Below, piece after piece: positions 22,239 to 32,314 of a stretch of 64,000 bases of DNA. A program made the position numbers and the translations under genes. Below the pieces are notes generated by a model, which was given only the letters and a program-made list of their open reading frames with translations, was not told where the DNA came from and searched no databases. Positions within the stretch are counted from its first letter, which is position 1. Every line of letters begins with the position of its first letter. The stretch is from Tridacna crocea (taxonomy: Eukaryota; Mollusca; Bivalvia; Cardiida; Cardiidae): positions 22,465,673 through 22,529,672 of the forward strand of contig OX031070.1 in assembly GCA_943736015.1 (NCBI GenBank). Reading direction: 5' to 3'.

Positions 22239-22611
22239 ACGGGGAACGGACAAAAGTCCACTGGGACAAAAGCCCACTTGGACAAAAGCCCACTCGACAA
22301 AAGCTCACTGGACAAAAGCTCACTGCTAATTTTGGCAAGGAGGACAAAAGTCCACTGCTTATAAAAAAGTGTTAAATAATCATTTTTTGCAAGAAAGCAT
22401 TTTTCTGCTTTTCACATGTTTTCTCAATTCTAAAGACTAGTCACATCATAAATACGAAAAATGTTAATTACTACATGATTTTAACTAAAAGTGGGGTTTT
22501 TTGTCCTCGTGAGTTTTTGTCCCTATGCGCTTTTGTCCTAGTGGGCATTTGTCTGGTGGGCTTTTGTCCCAGTAGGCTTTTGTCCTAGTGGGCTTTTGTC
22601 CTACACCCGGT
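22239..22611. mobile_element. Foldback element whose ends are arrays of GGACAAAAG
   Basis: The left end has six GGACAAAAGCCCACT-like units of about 14-15 bp; the right end has about six units of the complement, AGTGGGCTTTTGTCC. Centre is AT-rich and unique. AATACGG occurs at both outer borders and may be a target duplication. Resembles foldback-type elements. No coding sequence. Confidence 0.8.
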
Positions 22612-22689
22612 CAATACGGACCTTGGTATATATAGCGATGAATCCCCAGTGCTTCTGTCCCTATTTTCGATTAAGCCCAAGAGATAGAA

Positions 22690-22850
22690 CATAAATTTTG
22701 TAAATCACAAATCTTGGGCAACCTGAAGATATGGGTTCGACTCGCAGGGCTTGGAACCTGAATTTTACTAATTTTCTTCGAATGAGACATTCTAGGGAAC
22801 ATCACTCATATAGTCAACCGGTGGCGCCGGTAAATACACCGATGAAAATA
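22690..22850 (+). mobile_element. Possible old SINE
   Basis: B-box-like GGGTTCGACTC at about 22733, then CCGGTGGCGCCGGTAAATAC near 22820. No clear A box or tail. Confidence 0.35.
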
Positions 22851-22977
22851 ATCAATTCCGTCAAATAGCGGAGATCAACACAGTAGGCTTCTCATTGTTT
22901 CCGTGGACATATGTCAGTTCTTGGACAAAGAAAAATATACTTCATCCGTAGACTCTTTCACCTGCCAACTTCAGTTT

Positions 22978-23158
22978 AACCCTTTGGCTGCTTATCGCGT
23001 CTCTCACTGACCTTTTGCGGACAGTGTAGATCAAGATCAGACTGCACAGAACGTGCAGTCTGATCTTGGATCTACACTGTCCGATTTGACAGTATTTTGG
23101 GTTTTACTATCGAAAGGAAAAATTTCATTTTAGTTATTTAGCAGGATAAGAGTTATTA
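22978..23158 (-). mobile_element. PalB element, complete
   Basis: TTAACCCTTTGGCTGCTTAT to ATTTAGCAGGATAAG; hairpin AAGATCAGACTGCACAGAAC with GTGCAGTCTGATCTTGG inside ACAGTGTAGATC/GATCTACACTGT arms. Confidence 0.88.
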
Positions 23159-23199
23159 CGCATTTAGTTTATCTGTGTACCAGTTAACATCATTTCAAA

Positions 23200-23413
23200 T
23201 TATTATATACTGTAAGGCTTTATAGATGACACATCAAAATTAATGTAGCTATAATGATTGGGTTTTTTTCTTATTTGGAAGGATAGAAAAAACATTTTTT
23301 GGGGAAAAAAAAGATATTGCTGGTTTACAGTATTTTCTCCTTTACCCACAATGCTTTTCAAAGCTTCATTCCTCGCAGTCGTTTAATCTCGGGATATTTT
23401 GGAAAAGAATTAA
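23200..23413 (+). mobile_element. PalA element, old copy
   Basis: GGAAGGATAGAAAAAACATT, ATTGCTGGTTTACAGTATTT and TTTGGAAAAGAATTAA landmarks. Confidence 0.65.
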
Positions 23414-24818
23414 TTCGTAGATTTGTGCAAATAATTGTGCGTTAAACTACTGGATTTGTGGCGTAATCTAATGGAATTTATACACAATCCGGTATGTTGG
23501 GTTAAACAACAACTTTCTAGCATTTCTGTGGCCGTCACAAACGTCTATTATTATCTGGAATAATAACAACAATTATCTTATCAATGGCAAATGGTATTTT
23601 TAGTTTATTTACCGCAAAATCTATGCCGTAAACAATTTAATTAAGTAAACATGAAAATGCTTCCAGGAGAATGCAGGGAGATAAAAGCCACAACAATGAA
23701 AGATAAACAAGAGGATCATGACCATTTTTTGTAGGTCCTGCGGTCGCTCAACTGCAATTCCATTACTCGATAAGCAAAGGCCATATATTTTATTATGTTC
23801 ATTTAAAGACGTTAATGACAAATTCTTCCAACGGACAGATTTTTTTTAAACTTTGCACATACAAAGCTCATCATGTCTCTTGTAAATTATAATGATAGAA
23901 AAAGGGGGTCCCCGTGCTCGTTTCTAAGAAATTCGCTTTTGAAAAAGGTATATACAGTTCCAAAATTCAGCATATAATAGATTTAACACACTTTCCTTTA
24001 ATAGTCAATTAAACAGGAAAATTGCCAGAAGAATATACAAATATACATCACTTTAAAGAAAAATAATTCAGTTTTGCACAAAAAACATATGAAAGCCTGG
24101 TTCTGAGCATGGTAAATGTACCAATATGCATTTTATATATAGACTATTGAGTTAAAAAGGGAGAAAATTTGACCGGGTTAAGGGTTAATTTTCAATAAAA
24201 ACATACTTTCTAACGGACAGATTTTTTTTAAAATTTCCACAATCTTAGTACTTATAAATCTTGACAATAAGAAAAAATAAAAATAGCACCTACCCGTGCT
24301 TCTTTCCCCAGGAAACAGGGATGAAGGTCACGTTGGACGTTAATTTTTTCCAAGGAAAACTATATAATAGAAGCTCAGCAGACATAGTGGGAAAGAAGAA
24401 ATTGCTCATGCTTATTGAAAGCGATTTCTCCTTTTCCCACATTAATCCTATACTCCTTCAAAAAATGAATATAGCCTATATACCTCAAATTTATATCAAA
24501 CCCTTAATTATCTACATGTTTTTTTTGTTTTTTTTTTTATAAATTTGCATACATGATTACGGCTCATAGAAATGCAAAAAAAAAACCAAGAAATATCTCT
24601 GGAAAAAATGGGATAAAAGCTCAGCAGACATGATGGAAAAAGGAAAAATTATTTAGTAGAAGAAATTTCTCCTGTTCCCACAGTATTTTTCAAAGAGGAA
24701 ATAGCCATTCTTCCTGAACCATGTATACTTCAACAGCTTCAATTTTCTGCCTGTTTCATTGTTTGCTGTGTAACTGGACTTTTTTTCGAGCTAGTTCTTT
24801 ACCAGTCATATCATCCTT
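23414..24818. other. Unassigned DNA with weak repeats
   Basis: AACGGACAGATTTTTTTTAA occurs at 23831 and 24213. Two PalA-like hairpin remnants with AGCTCAGCAGACAT lie at 24370-24460 and 24608-24700. No gene seen. Confidence 0.45.
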
Positions 24819-24890
24819 ACACTGGCAGGCCAGTTTTGATGCTATCACCTTCATCCTGAAAGGATAGCATGACAACTGGCCTGCCAGTGT
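24819..24890. repeat. 72-nt inverted repeat
   Basis: ACACTGGCAGGCCAGTT with TGATGCTATC faces GATAGCATGACAACTGGCC and TGCCAGTGT. Arms of about 28 nt with one small bulge, loop about 16 nt. Single copy here. Confidence 0.8.
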
Positions 24891-26045
24891 CAGGAAAATG
24901 TCAGAAGCTGTATCATTTTCAGCGTTGGATGGCTGACATTGCGTAAAAAAAATTCTTTTTCCACGACAAATAAGCATTCGTTTTGATGAAAACTTCCCCT
25001 TTTTATTTCGACCATAGAATACCATGGCTAGTGCAACCGTGCTAGTACTATTCGTAGAATGTTCGGTCCGCTGTTGCTATTGCCATATGTGCGAAAAATA
25101 CACATTAGCGCTGATAGTTTTACTTTCTGTGAGAAATACACATGCGCAGTATGGATGCGCGTAAACATTTATACCAAACGTCGTTAAAAAAGGTCGACTT
25201 TTGAAACGGGGTATAATCAAACTCAGTGCATAAAACTTGAGTATTTGTTATGATTTTACAATCTTCATATTGACTAGTATAAAACCTTGTCTTTTGAAAA
25301 AATCCTCTATGTTTCAGCTGCATAATATATTAATAGAATAAAACATGACTGAATGTGACGGAATTGGGTTATTTTTATTTGAGGGCTGAAACTCGAGCAT
25401 TCTTGGTAGATGCCTAGTTGGTGATATGAAATGGATTTTTCCCTCGTAAACTGACTGACATGTGGCTGTTAAGAACTCGGAGTTGATGTCAGATATATGC
25501 CAAAAGTTAAAATTGAAATATTATCACATTAACTCAAGAATGTTCTGTACGAGTTGACTTTTGATTCAGAAGAGTTTGTTCAAAACCCTTTCAATACGGT
25601 AAACGCATCGAAGTTTGTTACGTGACCCTCATCGTTTGAATAAAATTTCTTTCGCCGATTCCCGGGAGCTTGTATGCATGGTGTCACACCACTGGGAACT
25701 GATTTCGGGTCGAGGTAATCAAAAGTAGTCCCAACTAAAAATTTGACATTAAGCGCCTTCGCTGCACAGTTTCATCAGAATCAAGGAAGGACAGGTCTAA
25801 TAAAATATTTCTGTAGTGTTGCTTTGATGATTTTGTGAAAACTAAGTGCAAGTTTCTTATTTCTTTGGGAACTTCTTTATGCATAAAAGAACATGGTTTA
25901 CCACGTGGAAGGGCCTTTTTTCATTGTGATTTATCAGAGGCAGCTTGTGTAAGGTAGAATAGAATTCAAGCTGGCTTCCTTATAAAAGCAGCTAGGAGAG
26001 GTCAGCATCGATGTTTTCAAGTAGTTTATTGGCTTTTAATTACAA
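24891..26045. other. Unassigned intergenic DNA
   Basis: About 1.15 kb without a recognised repeat, hairpin or coding exon. Confidence 0.5.
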
Positions 26046-26313
26046 TATGGAGTGCAACACATGAAAAGGTGCATTCGGACATTTGCGTAAAGTGTCGTCC
26101 CGGATTAGCCTGCGCAGTCCGCGCAGGCTAATCCGAGACGGCACTTTACGACTACAGTAGATTTTGTGCTACAGTAGACTTGCGTTAAACAGAAAATCAC
26201 ATAAAATCGGAAAATGTCATTTCGGATTAGGCTGTGAAGACTGCACATGCTGATCAGAGACGACACTTTACGCAAATGTCCGAATGACCTTTTTCGCGTG
26301 TTGCACTCCATAT
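26046..26313. mobile_element. PalC element, complete
   Basis: ATATGGAGTGCAACACATGA and the mirror CGTGTTGCACTCCATAT close the element. Inner hairpins: GATTAGCCTGCGCAGTCCGC with its mirror, and a decayed second one, each beside AAAGTGTCGTC or GACGACACTTT. A TA or TATA target is likely. Confidence 0.88.
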
Positions 26314-26789
26314 ATTTGGTACATGTAAACAAATAAGTAAAAATGCCTTCGTGTAGAAACCTCTTATGCTTTACACGACGGTCATTTGACCTTCTTCCAG
26401 CGTTTTCAAGTCGCATGATCTTGTCCAGCGGATTTCTTTCTAGATTTTTTTGACGAAATTCTTCTTATTATCTTCTGCTTAGATTGAATTGCTTAACGAA
26501 AAATTACAATTATTTGACAGGTCATTTTGCAGCCATGGCAAATTAATATAACAAATTCTTTCTCAAATTCGCCATATAACACGTCTGTTTCCTGATTCCG
26601 TTTTATGACTGCTTTATTCACAAAACCACGACGAGATAGACTGTGTATCAGAACAACGTCGCGAGAAAAACGAATTTAGGCAGCAAATTCTGTAGCAGTC
26701 TGTTTTTTAAACTCACCAGCATGACCTCCACCAAATATCATCAGCTGATTTGCCAATTCATTCAGCTTTTTGTGTAGGTCACTGGACAC
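26314..26789. other. Unassigned intergenic DNA
   Basis: Nothing recognised. Confidence 0.5.
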
Positions 26790-26870
26790 ATCGTCGGTTT
26801 ACTTAAAAAACCTCGTAACTACAGCTTGTTTCAAGCTGTAGTTACGAGGTTTTTGAAGTAAACCGACGAT
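26790..26870. mobile_element. PalD full-length hairpin, copy 2 of 3
   Basis: ATCGTCGGTTTACTTAAAAA to the mirror AAGTAAACCGACGAT; loop TTTC. Arms of about 38 nt with one mismatch. Confidence 0.9.
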
Positions 26871-27159
26871 ATATCAAATAGAAACAAACAGCAAAGCTGT
26901 AAGTTTGCCAATAAAAGTCTAGCATTGGATCCAAGACGGTGAATTTCGCTTTATTTTGTAGCCAAAAAAAGTGAACACGATATGCACTCTCATTTTGCCT
27001 GGTACAGCGTTGACTGAAGAAAAAGAACCTGAAGAAATTGTAGAAAGATGCACGACAATGTTGTTCAACGAAGACGTGCGACTAATACCGGTCGTTCACG
27101 CCAATTCATCTTTAGATTGATGTGCGTTGAAAGTGAGCCAAAAATTTACTTATAAACTT

Positions 27160-27320
27160 AAAAAACATCAAACGTTAGAAAAACAGACATATAATATAGC
27201 AGTTTTTTTTTTTTTTTTGATGCTTTGAACTGTAATACACACCAATCAAAAGCAGAAATAACAGGAAACAGAGAATTTATTAAAGACCTATTTATTTATT
27301 GATGATGCTTTATTACATAT
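27160..27320. repeat. Direct repeat, unit 1 (partner 27838-27990)
   Basis: AAAACATCAAACGTTAG, TTTGAACTGTAATACACACC, AATCAAAAGCAGAAATAACA and GGAAACAGAG recur in order at 27838-27990. With the PalD hairpins it forms a larger duplicated block. Confidence 0.75.
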
Positions 27321-27330
27321 TAAGGGGTAG

Positions 27331-27387
27331 GTGCAAGACTGTTATAAGTGCATATGCAATGTATATGCACTTACAATAGTCTTGCAC
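27331..27387. repeat. 57-nt hairpin of precursor-microRNA size
   Basis: GTGCAAGACTGTTATAAGTG with CATATGCA faces TATATGCACTTACAATAGTC with TTGCAC; about 27 pairs, almost all Watson-Crick or G-U, and a very short loop. Single copy in the window. Could be a small MITE instead. Confidence 0.7.
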
Positions 27388-27514
27388 TAAGCTTCTTTAT
27401 AACAAGCAAGCCATGCCATAATCACGGAACCATAAAATCCATTTCCTCTAACATCCGGCTGAATCCTGAGATAGAACGGTTCTTAGATGTTCCTAAAATT
27501 TTTACAGTTAGCAA

Positions 27515-27605
27515 AATCATCCGAGTCTGCGCGGACTGCGCAGGCTGACATGAAGCGATACTTTTTTCGATTGCTTTAAACACCCTTTTCACAGCGCCTG
27601 GCTCA
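27515..27605 (-). mobile_element. PalE element, right part
   Basis: GTCTGCGCGGACTGCGCAGG with CTGACATG, then TGCTTTAAACACCCTTTTC and ACAGCGCCTGG. Confidence 0.7.
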
Positions 27606-27660
27606 TATAGAATATAATATTATCTGGTAAAGTGTTTATTGAGACGTCGTGTAAACTAAT

Positions 27661-27741
27661 TCTTCCGTTTACTTCAAAGACCTCGTAACTACAGCTTGTT
27701 TCAAGCTGTAGTTACGAGGTTTTTTTTTAAGTAAACCAACG
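27661..27741. mobile_element. PalD full-length hairpin, copy 3 of 3
   Basis: CCGTTTACTTCAAAGACCTC to the mirror; the right arm has an extended T run (GAGGTTTTTTTTTAAG). Confidence 0.88.
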
Positions 27742-27837
27742 AATTGTTGACGGATGCACAAAAATGTCGAGCAAAAATGGCCGACTTATATTGGTCGAAC
27801 ATACCAGCCTCTTCGGCTTATGTAAGCCAAAATGTCC

Positions 27838-27990
27838 TTCTAAAAACATCAAACGTCAGTAAAAATAAACAAACAGACTGAGATTTTGTTTTCAAATTCT
27901 TTGAACTGTTAAATACACCAATCAAAACCAAGAATAACAGGAAACCTTGAAATTGTCGAAAATTTGTTTATTTGTTGATTAAAGGCTTGC
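27838..27990. repeat. Direct repeat, unit 2 (partner 27160-27320)
   Basis: AAAAACATCAAACGTCAG, TTTGAACTGTTAAATACACC, AATCAAAACCAAGAATAACA, GGAAACC. Similar distance behind a PalD hairpin as unit 1 has, though shorter. Confidence 0.75.
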
Positions 27991-28154
27991 TTAATTACTG
28001 CTTAAGTATCGAATGTTCTGTTTTCCAGATAATCCAAATAATGGCGACGAAACCAGCGCATGTCTCAAAAAAAAAATAGTTCCACTTTGTATCCTCAAGA
28101 AAATAGTTCCATTCTGAATCCTTTTCCAAGTGTTCTTAGCCATTAACGTCTTTC

Positions 28155-28260
28155 ACGTCTACAGTTCCCATTGCGGCCAGTGAAGATAAAGATCAGACTG
28201 CACAAAACGTGCAGTCTGATCTATGATCTACACAGTCCGATTTGAGGAAACATTCTGACC
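28155..28260 (-). mobile_element. PalB core
   Basis: AAGATCAGACTGCACAAAAC with GTGCAGTCTGATCTATGATC and ACACAGTCCGATTTGAGG. Confidence 0.75.
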
Positions 28261-28424
28261 AAAAGCAACCTTGATACTGTACTCAGTTACATATTAATTG
28301 TAGACTGTAAATGTCTATTTGGGTTATTTTTAGGGTTCACGTATATTTCCATGAAAGCAGCAGCGAGTGCATTTAGATAATATGTATCTGTTGTGGACCG
28401 TCGTTTAATCCTCTGCTTGTTGTC

Positions 28425-28663
28425 TTAACCCTTTACCACACAATCCTTGGATTTTATGACCCTGAGATAGAAACCTTTTGAAAACATTGTGGGAAAAGGA
28501 GAAAATGCTGGTAACCAGCATTTTCTCATTTTCCCACAATGTTTTCTACCCTGCAGGAAACAAATTTCATTTTTTGAGGTACGTTGAGTTTCGTTTATTT
28601 TGTCGTCTGCGACTGCTTTTAATTTGGACCAGTCTAAAATTTTGTCGTGTGGGACAGAGTTAA
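28425..28663 (-). mobile_element. PalA element
   Basis: Complete, TTAA ends 28425-28428 and 28660-28663, slightly longer than average because GTACGTTGAGTTTCG is partly repeated. Confidence 0.9.
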
Positions 28664-28796
28664 TTCGTTTGTTCGTTCGTTTGTTCTTTCACTTGTTAGT
28701 GAGCATTTGTTTGAGCATTGTTTGTTTCTTTCTTTGTTTGTCTGTTTCTTTGTTTGGTGTTTTGACCTCATTTCAGTTACATCACGGAAGCAAGTT

Positions 28797-29045
28797 CAAC
28801 TGTCCATGCTTTCCAGGAGTTTCATTTACCAGTACTTTTTACAATAATCCTTCCAAACCACTGGCTGCTTTTCAAAATAACCGCATGGTCGAGACAATGA
28901 ATAGCAGATACAGAGAAAAGAATTCTGTCGCAATGACTATCATAAAACCTAAAAATAGATTAGTCGAGCGAAGGATTCGAATCAGGGGCCCTCAGGTCAC
29001 AAGTCCTACACGCTGCCGGGCTCGGCTGTCTACAATTAGACCGAA
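28797..29045 (-). mobile_element. tRNA-derived SINE, minus strand
   Basis: On the minus strand: head GCAGCGTGTAGGACTTGTG, B box GATTCGAATCC, body GTCATTGCGACAGAATTC, CATTGTCTCGACCATG, AGCCAGTGGTTTGG. Body matches the SINE at 19352-19680; the GCCGCGATATGACTG tail is missing, so it is 3' truncated. Confidence 0.88.
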
Positions 29046-29089
29046 AATAGTACTTTCAGGGTACATGTATTTGCAAACGATAGGTTGAA

Positions 29090-29224
29090 ACGTTCTTTAT
29101 TGAAAAGAGTTGCCTTTGAAAAGATAAAAAAAAAATGCTTGAACAGGATAAAATCCTGGTAACATTTTTTTTCAAGTCTTCTTTTTGGGTTCGTCAATAC
29201 ATTAGCTTGTTAGGTAAAAGGTTA
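29090..29224. mobile_element. PalA element, old fragment
   Basis: AGGATAAAATCCTGGTAACA and TTGTTAGGTAAAAGGTTAA. Confidence 0.5.
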
Positions 29225-29317
29225 ATCATATTTTGTCAAAAATAATATTAACAAAGGATTAATGGTAATCGTTAACAAAAGTAAGACACGACAAGCCTGA
29301 TCCTTCAAAATGGCAAC

Positions 29318-29510
29318 AAGGGAAAAGGGGCTTTCCGAAACTTTGCGTATGGTGACAGTGATACCCTGTGCAAGTCTACAGTAGCACAAAATCTAATGTA
29401 GTCTTGAGGTGCTGTCTCAGATTAGCCTGCGCCCACTGCGCAGGCTGATCCGAGACGACACTTTACGTAAAAGTCCGAATGCCCCTTTTTGCGTGTTACA
29501 AGCCAAAGGT
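29318..29510 (-). mobile_element. PalC element
   Basis: GGGAAAAGGGGCTTTCCGAA end, CAAGTCTACAGTAGCACAAA linker, hairpin GATTAGCCTGCGCCCACTGC with its mirror, GACGACACTTTACG and CCCCTTTTTGCGTGTTAC. Confidence 0.8.
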
Positions 29511-29639
29511 AAATTCATGGAGAAAGGGAGGCAACTCTTCAGAAGTGCATAGTCAAATATTCGAGCGGGTTCATGACCTTATTATGGCTATGTTACACGT
29601 TTCAACATGATAACTATCAGCTCTTGATTGACAACTTAA

Positions 29640-29890
29640 ACAGCTCCAGCGAACAGCGTGGATAAAGATCAAAGTGCCAAGAACGTGCAGTCAGATTTTG
29701 CATCTCTTTCCAATGCTAAAGTTCTCGTCGGTTGCAAAGGTACTCTACTTTTATCCCTCAAAACAAATCGCATTCATTATCAAATCAGTTCTGTGTAAAG
29801 TGAGTTTTTGAACGCTTCTTGGAAAGGTATCAACTGAAGTCAGCTTGTGCAGTCCGCGCAGGCTGACCCGAGTCGAATATGTCAATTTTC
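29640..29890. repeat. Decayed PalB core and PalE core
   Basis: AAGATCAAAGTGCCAAGAAC with GTGCAGTCAGATTTTG at 29665-29700, and GTCAGCTTGTGCAGTCCGCG near 29850. Confidence 0.5.
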
Positions 29891-30011
29891 TGCGTGTCAA
29901 ATAAACCTTCTACCTCATGATTAAGAAGGAATTCAGACAAAATTGATCCGTACTGACAACTTTCCTAATACAATGCACTATGTATTTGATACACTATTTG
30001 CAGACTACTGC

Positions 30012-30240
30012 TTAACTCATTACCAAACGACAAAATTTTAGATTTGTCCAAATCGAAAGCATTTGCAGACGACAATGTAAATATGACTGAAAATTTGATA
30101 TTTACTTTGCGAAGGGTAAAAAACATTGTGGGAAAAGGAGAAAATGCTGGTTACCAGCATTTTCTCCTTTTTCCCACAATGTTTCTAAAGGCTTCTTTCT
30201 CAGGGTCGTAAAAACCAAGACTTGTTTGGAAAGGGGTTAT
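30012..30240 (+). mobile_element. PalA element
   Basis: Complete, left TTAA 30012-30015, palindrome intact. Confidence 0.9.
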
Positions 30241-30384
30241 TAATGAAATTTGTAGCAAACTGAAATGTTTGGTTTCTGACGAAAACTTTTTTTGTGTGTC
30301 TTGATACAACACCACCAATTGAAAATATTGTGACAAAAGAATTTTCTAATATTGCCACAATTGTTAGATTACGGCATCGTTTCC

Positions 30385-30590
30385 CCTTTAGCTGCTAAAT
30401 AAATTAATCAAGAATTAGAGGCCGAACGTGAAAACCCAAAGTTTAGGATTTAAATATTTTGCCCATGGAGAAATCTTATCATTTCGGACAGTGTAGATCA
30501 AAGATCAGGCAACGAGTTCTGTGCAGCGTGATCTTGATCCACACCGTCCACAAAAAAGCAAACAAAGTCATGCTCAGCATCTTAACTATC
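30385..30590 (+). mobile_element. PalB element
   Basis: CTTTAGCTGCTAAATAAATT start; core AAGATCAGGCAACGAGTTCT with GTGCAGCGTGATCTTG, arms mutated; CGGACAGTGTAGATC outer arm clear. Confidence 0.75.
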
Positions 30591-30629
30591 AATAGCACGT
30601 AACCATCTTACTCAGTCTGAAACCTTTGC

Positions 30630-30847
30630 TTAACTCAAACGTCTAAATTTTAGTCCAAATTCAAAGGGCTAGCAGATGATAAAGTAAAAGTAACTCAAAA
30701 ATGGATTTTTTTCCCTAGCTGGGTAGAAAACATTGTGGGAAAAGGAGAAAATGCTGGTAACCAGCATTTTCTCCTTTTCCCACAATGTTTTCATAAGGCT
30801 TCTATCTGCGGGTCGTAAAAACCGAGGATTGTTAGGTTAAGGGTTAC
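30630..30847 (+). mobile_element. PalA element
   Basis: Left end partly deleted (TTAACTCAAACGTCT); palindrome perfect over GTGGGAAAAGGAGAAAATGC and its mirror. Confidence 0.88.
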
Positions 30848-30874
30848 CATTTGGGAAATGAAATAACTCTGAGA

Positions 30875-31103
30875 TTAACCCTTTCCCAAACAATCCCTGG
30901 TTGTTACGGGTCTTGAATAGTAGTCCTTTGAAAACATTGTGGGAAAAGGAGAAAATGCTGGTAACCAGCATTCTCTCCTTTTCTCACCATGTTTTCTACC
31001 CTATCATAGACAAAAATCATCTTTTCAGCAAGAGTTGAATTGTCGTCTGCAAATGCTTTCAATTTGGTCTAGTACAAAAGTGTGTCGTTTGGGAGAGGTT
31101 TAA
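30875..31103 (-). mobile_element. PalA element
   Basis: Complete; right TTAA 31100-31103 shared with the following PalB copy. Confidence 0.9.
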
Positions 31104-31277
31104 TCCTTTTCCTGCAGAAAATGACCTTTCAATTCGATTGTTAAAACCAAAATATTTCTATTTCAAAGTTCTGTTTTGGGAAATAACATCTCCTTATCAT
31201 ACGGTGTAGATCGAGATCAGACTGCACGCTCAGTGCAATCTGATCTTGATCAGCAAAAGGTCTGTAACTTAAGGGTT
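31100..31277 (+). mobile_element. PalB element
   Basis: TTAATCCTTTTCCTGCAG start, hairpin GAGATCAGACTGCACGCTCA with GTGCAATCTGATCTTGATC, end AACTTAAGGGTTA. Abuts PalA on both sides. Confidence 0.8.
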
Positions 31278-31296
31278 AGAAAGATGGCATGGGGGT

Positions 31297-31524
31297 TTAA
31301 CCCTTTCCCAAACAATCCCGAGTTTTTACGGGTCTGGAATAGTAGCCTTTTGAAAACATTGTGGGAAAAGGAGAAAATGCTGGTAACCAGCATTTTCTCC
31401 TTATCCCACAATGTTTTCTACCCTATCATCGACAGAAATCATTTTTTCACCAAGAGTTGAATTGTCGTCCGCAATTGCTTTCAATTTGGTCTAGTCCAAA
31501 AGTTTGTCGTTTGGGAAAAGGTTA
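31297..31524 (-). mobile_element. PalA element
   Basis: Complete; very close to the copy at 30875, including GGTCTRGAATAGTAG and CAAGAGTTGAATTGTCGTC, so these two are one recent subfamily. Confidence 0.9.
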
Positions 31525-31525
31525 G

Positions 31526-31683
31526 AAAAAGAATATGCCGACAACTAGCATTTTATGTATTGCCCGCAATATTTTCTGTCAGTTCAAAAACGCATTCTGT
31601 CATTTGAATTGCATTTCATGTGTTGTCTGCAAATCTTTTCAGAATGGCCACGTCTCAAATTTTGTCATTTGGTAAAAAATTAA
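31526..31683 (-). mobile_element. PalA fragment, right part
   Basis: ACTAGCATTTTATGTATTGC to ATTTGGTAAAAAATTAA; left half missing. Confidence 0.65.
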
Positions 31684-32125
31684 TCAACCCTATATACCAA
31701 ACCATCCCGACTTTTAAACTCGACACCAGTAACATCGCACGAAAAGTAGAAGATGCTGGTAAACAGCATTTTCTCCTTTCTTTACAATGCTTTCTAGTCG
31801 TCAAAAAAACAAATTCATCTTTGCAGACACTGTTAACACTTTACCAAACGAAAAAAATTTTAGACTTTTCCAAATTCAAAGCATTTGCAGACGACAAAAT
31901 AAACGTGACTCAAATGTTGAAACTTGACAGTAGAAGAATAGAAAACATTGTGGGAAAAGGAGAAAATGCTTGTAACAAGCATTTTCTCATTTTCCCACAA
32001 TGTTTTCAGAAGGCTTCTATCAAAGGGTCGTGAAAACCATAAATTATTTGGGAAAGAGTTAAATTATCGTCTGCATATGCTTTTAATTCGGCCATGTCTA
32101 AAGATTGTTGCCTGGTAAGGGTTAT
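31684..32125 (-). mobile_element. PalA element split by a second PalA element
   Basis: Left part 31684-31832 runs to CTTTGCAGACACTG; right part 32063-32125 resumes ATTATCGTCTGCATATGC and ends GGTAAGGGTTA. Between them a whole PalA copy sits with TTAA on each side. Confidence 0.85.
31833..32062 (+). mobile_element. PalA element inserted in another PalA
   Basis: Complete, TTAA 31833-31836 and 32059-32062. Palindrome tip GCTTGTAACAAGC: both arms carry the same G-to-T/C-to-A change relative to GCTGGTAACCAGC. Confidence 0.9.
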
Positions 32126-32314
32126 TGTCGTCTTCTGGTAAATTTTCTGTGAAGCAATTAAGTTATAAGAGCATAGTAAGGGTTTTTTACGGCTTTCATC
32201 GTAATGGGAACGGCCATTCACTTTGTCTATTTCTGTCTCTACCATTATGGTACATTTATTTACTTTCTACCTAAAAGGTCGAGATTGGCAATCTTTTTTT
32301 TTTTCTTTTTTTCT

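Noticed and set aside
28960-29045. tRNA gene on the minus strand (B box GATTCGAATCC)
   Set aside because: No full cloverleaf can be folded and the sequence continues into the SINE body shared with 19352-19680.
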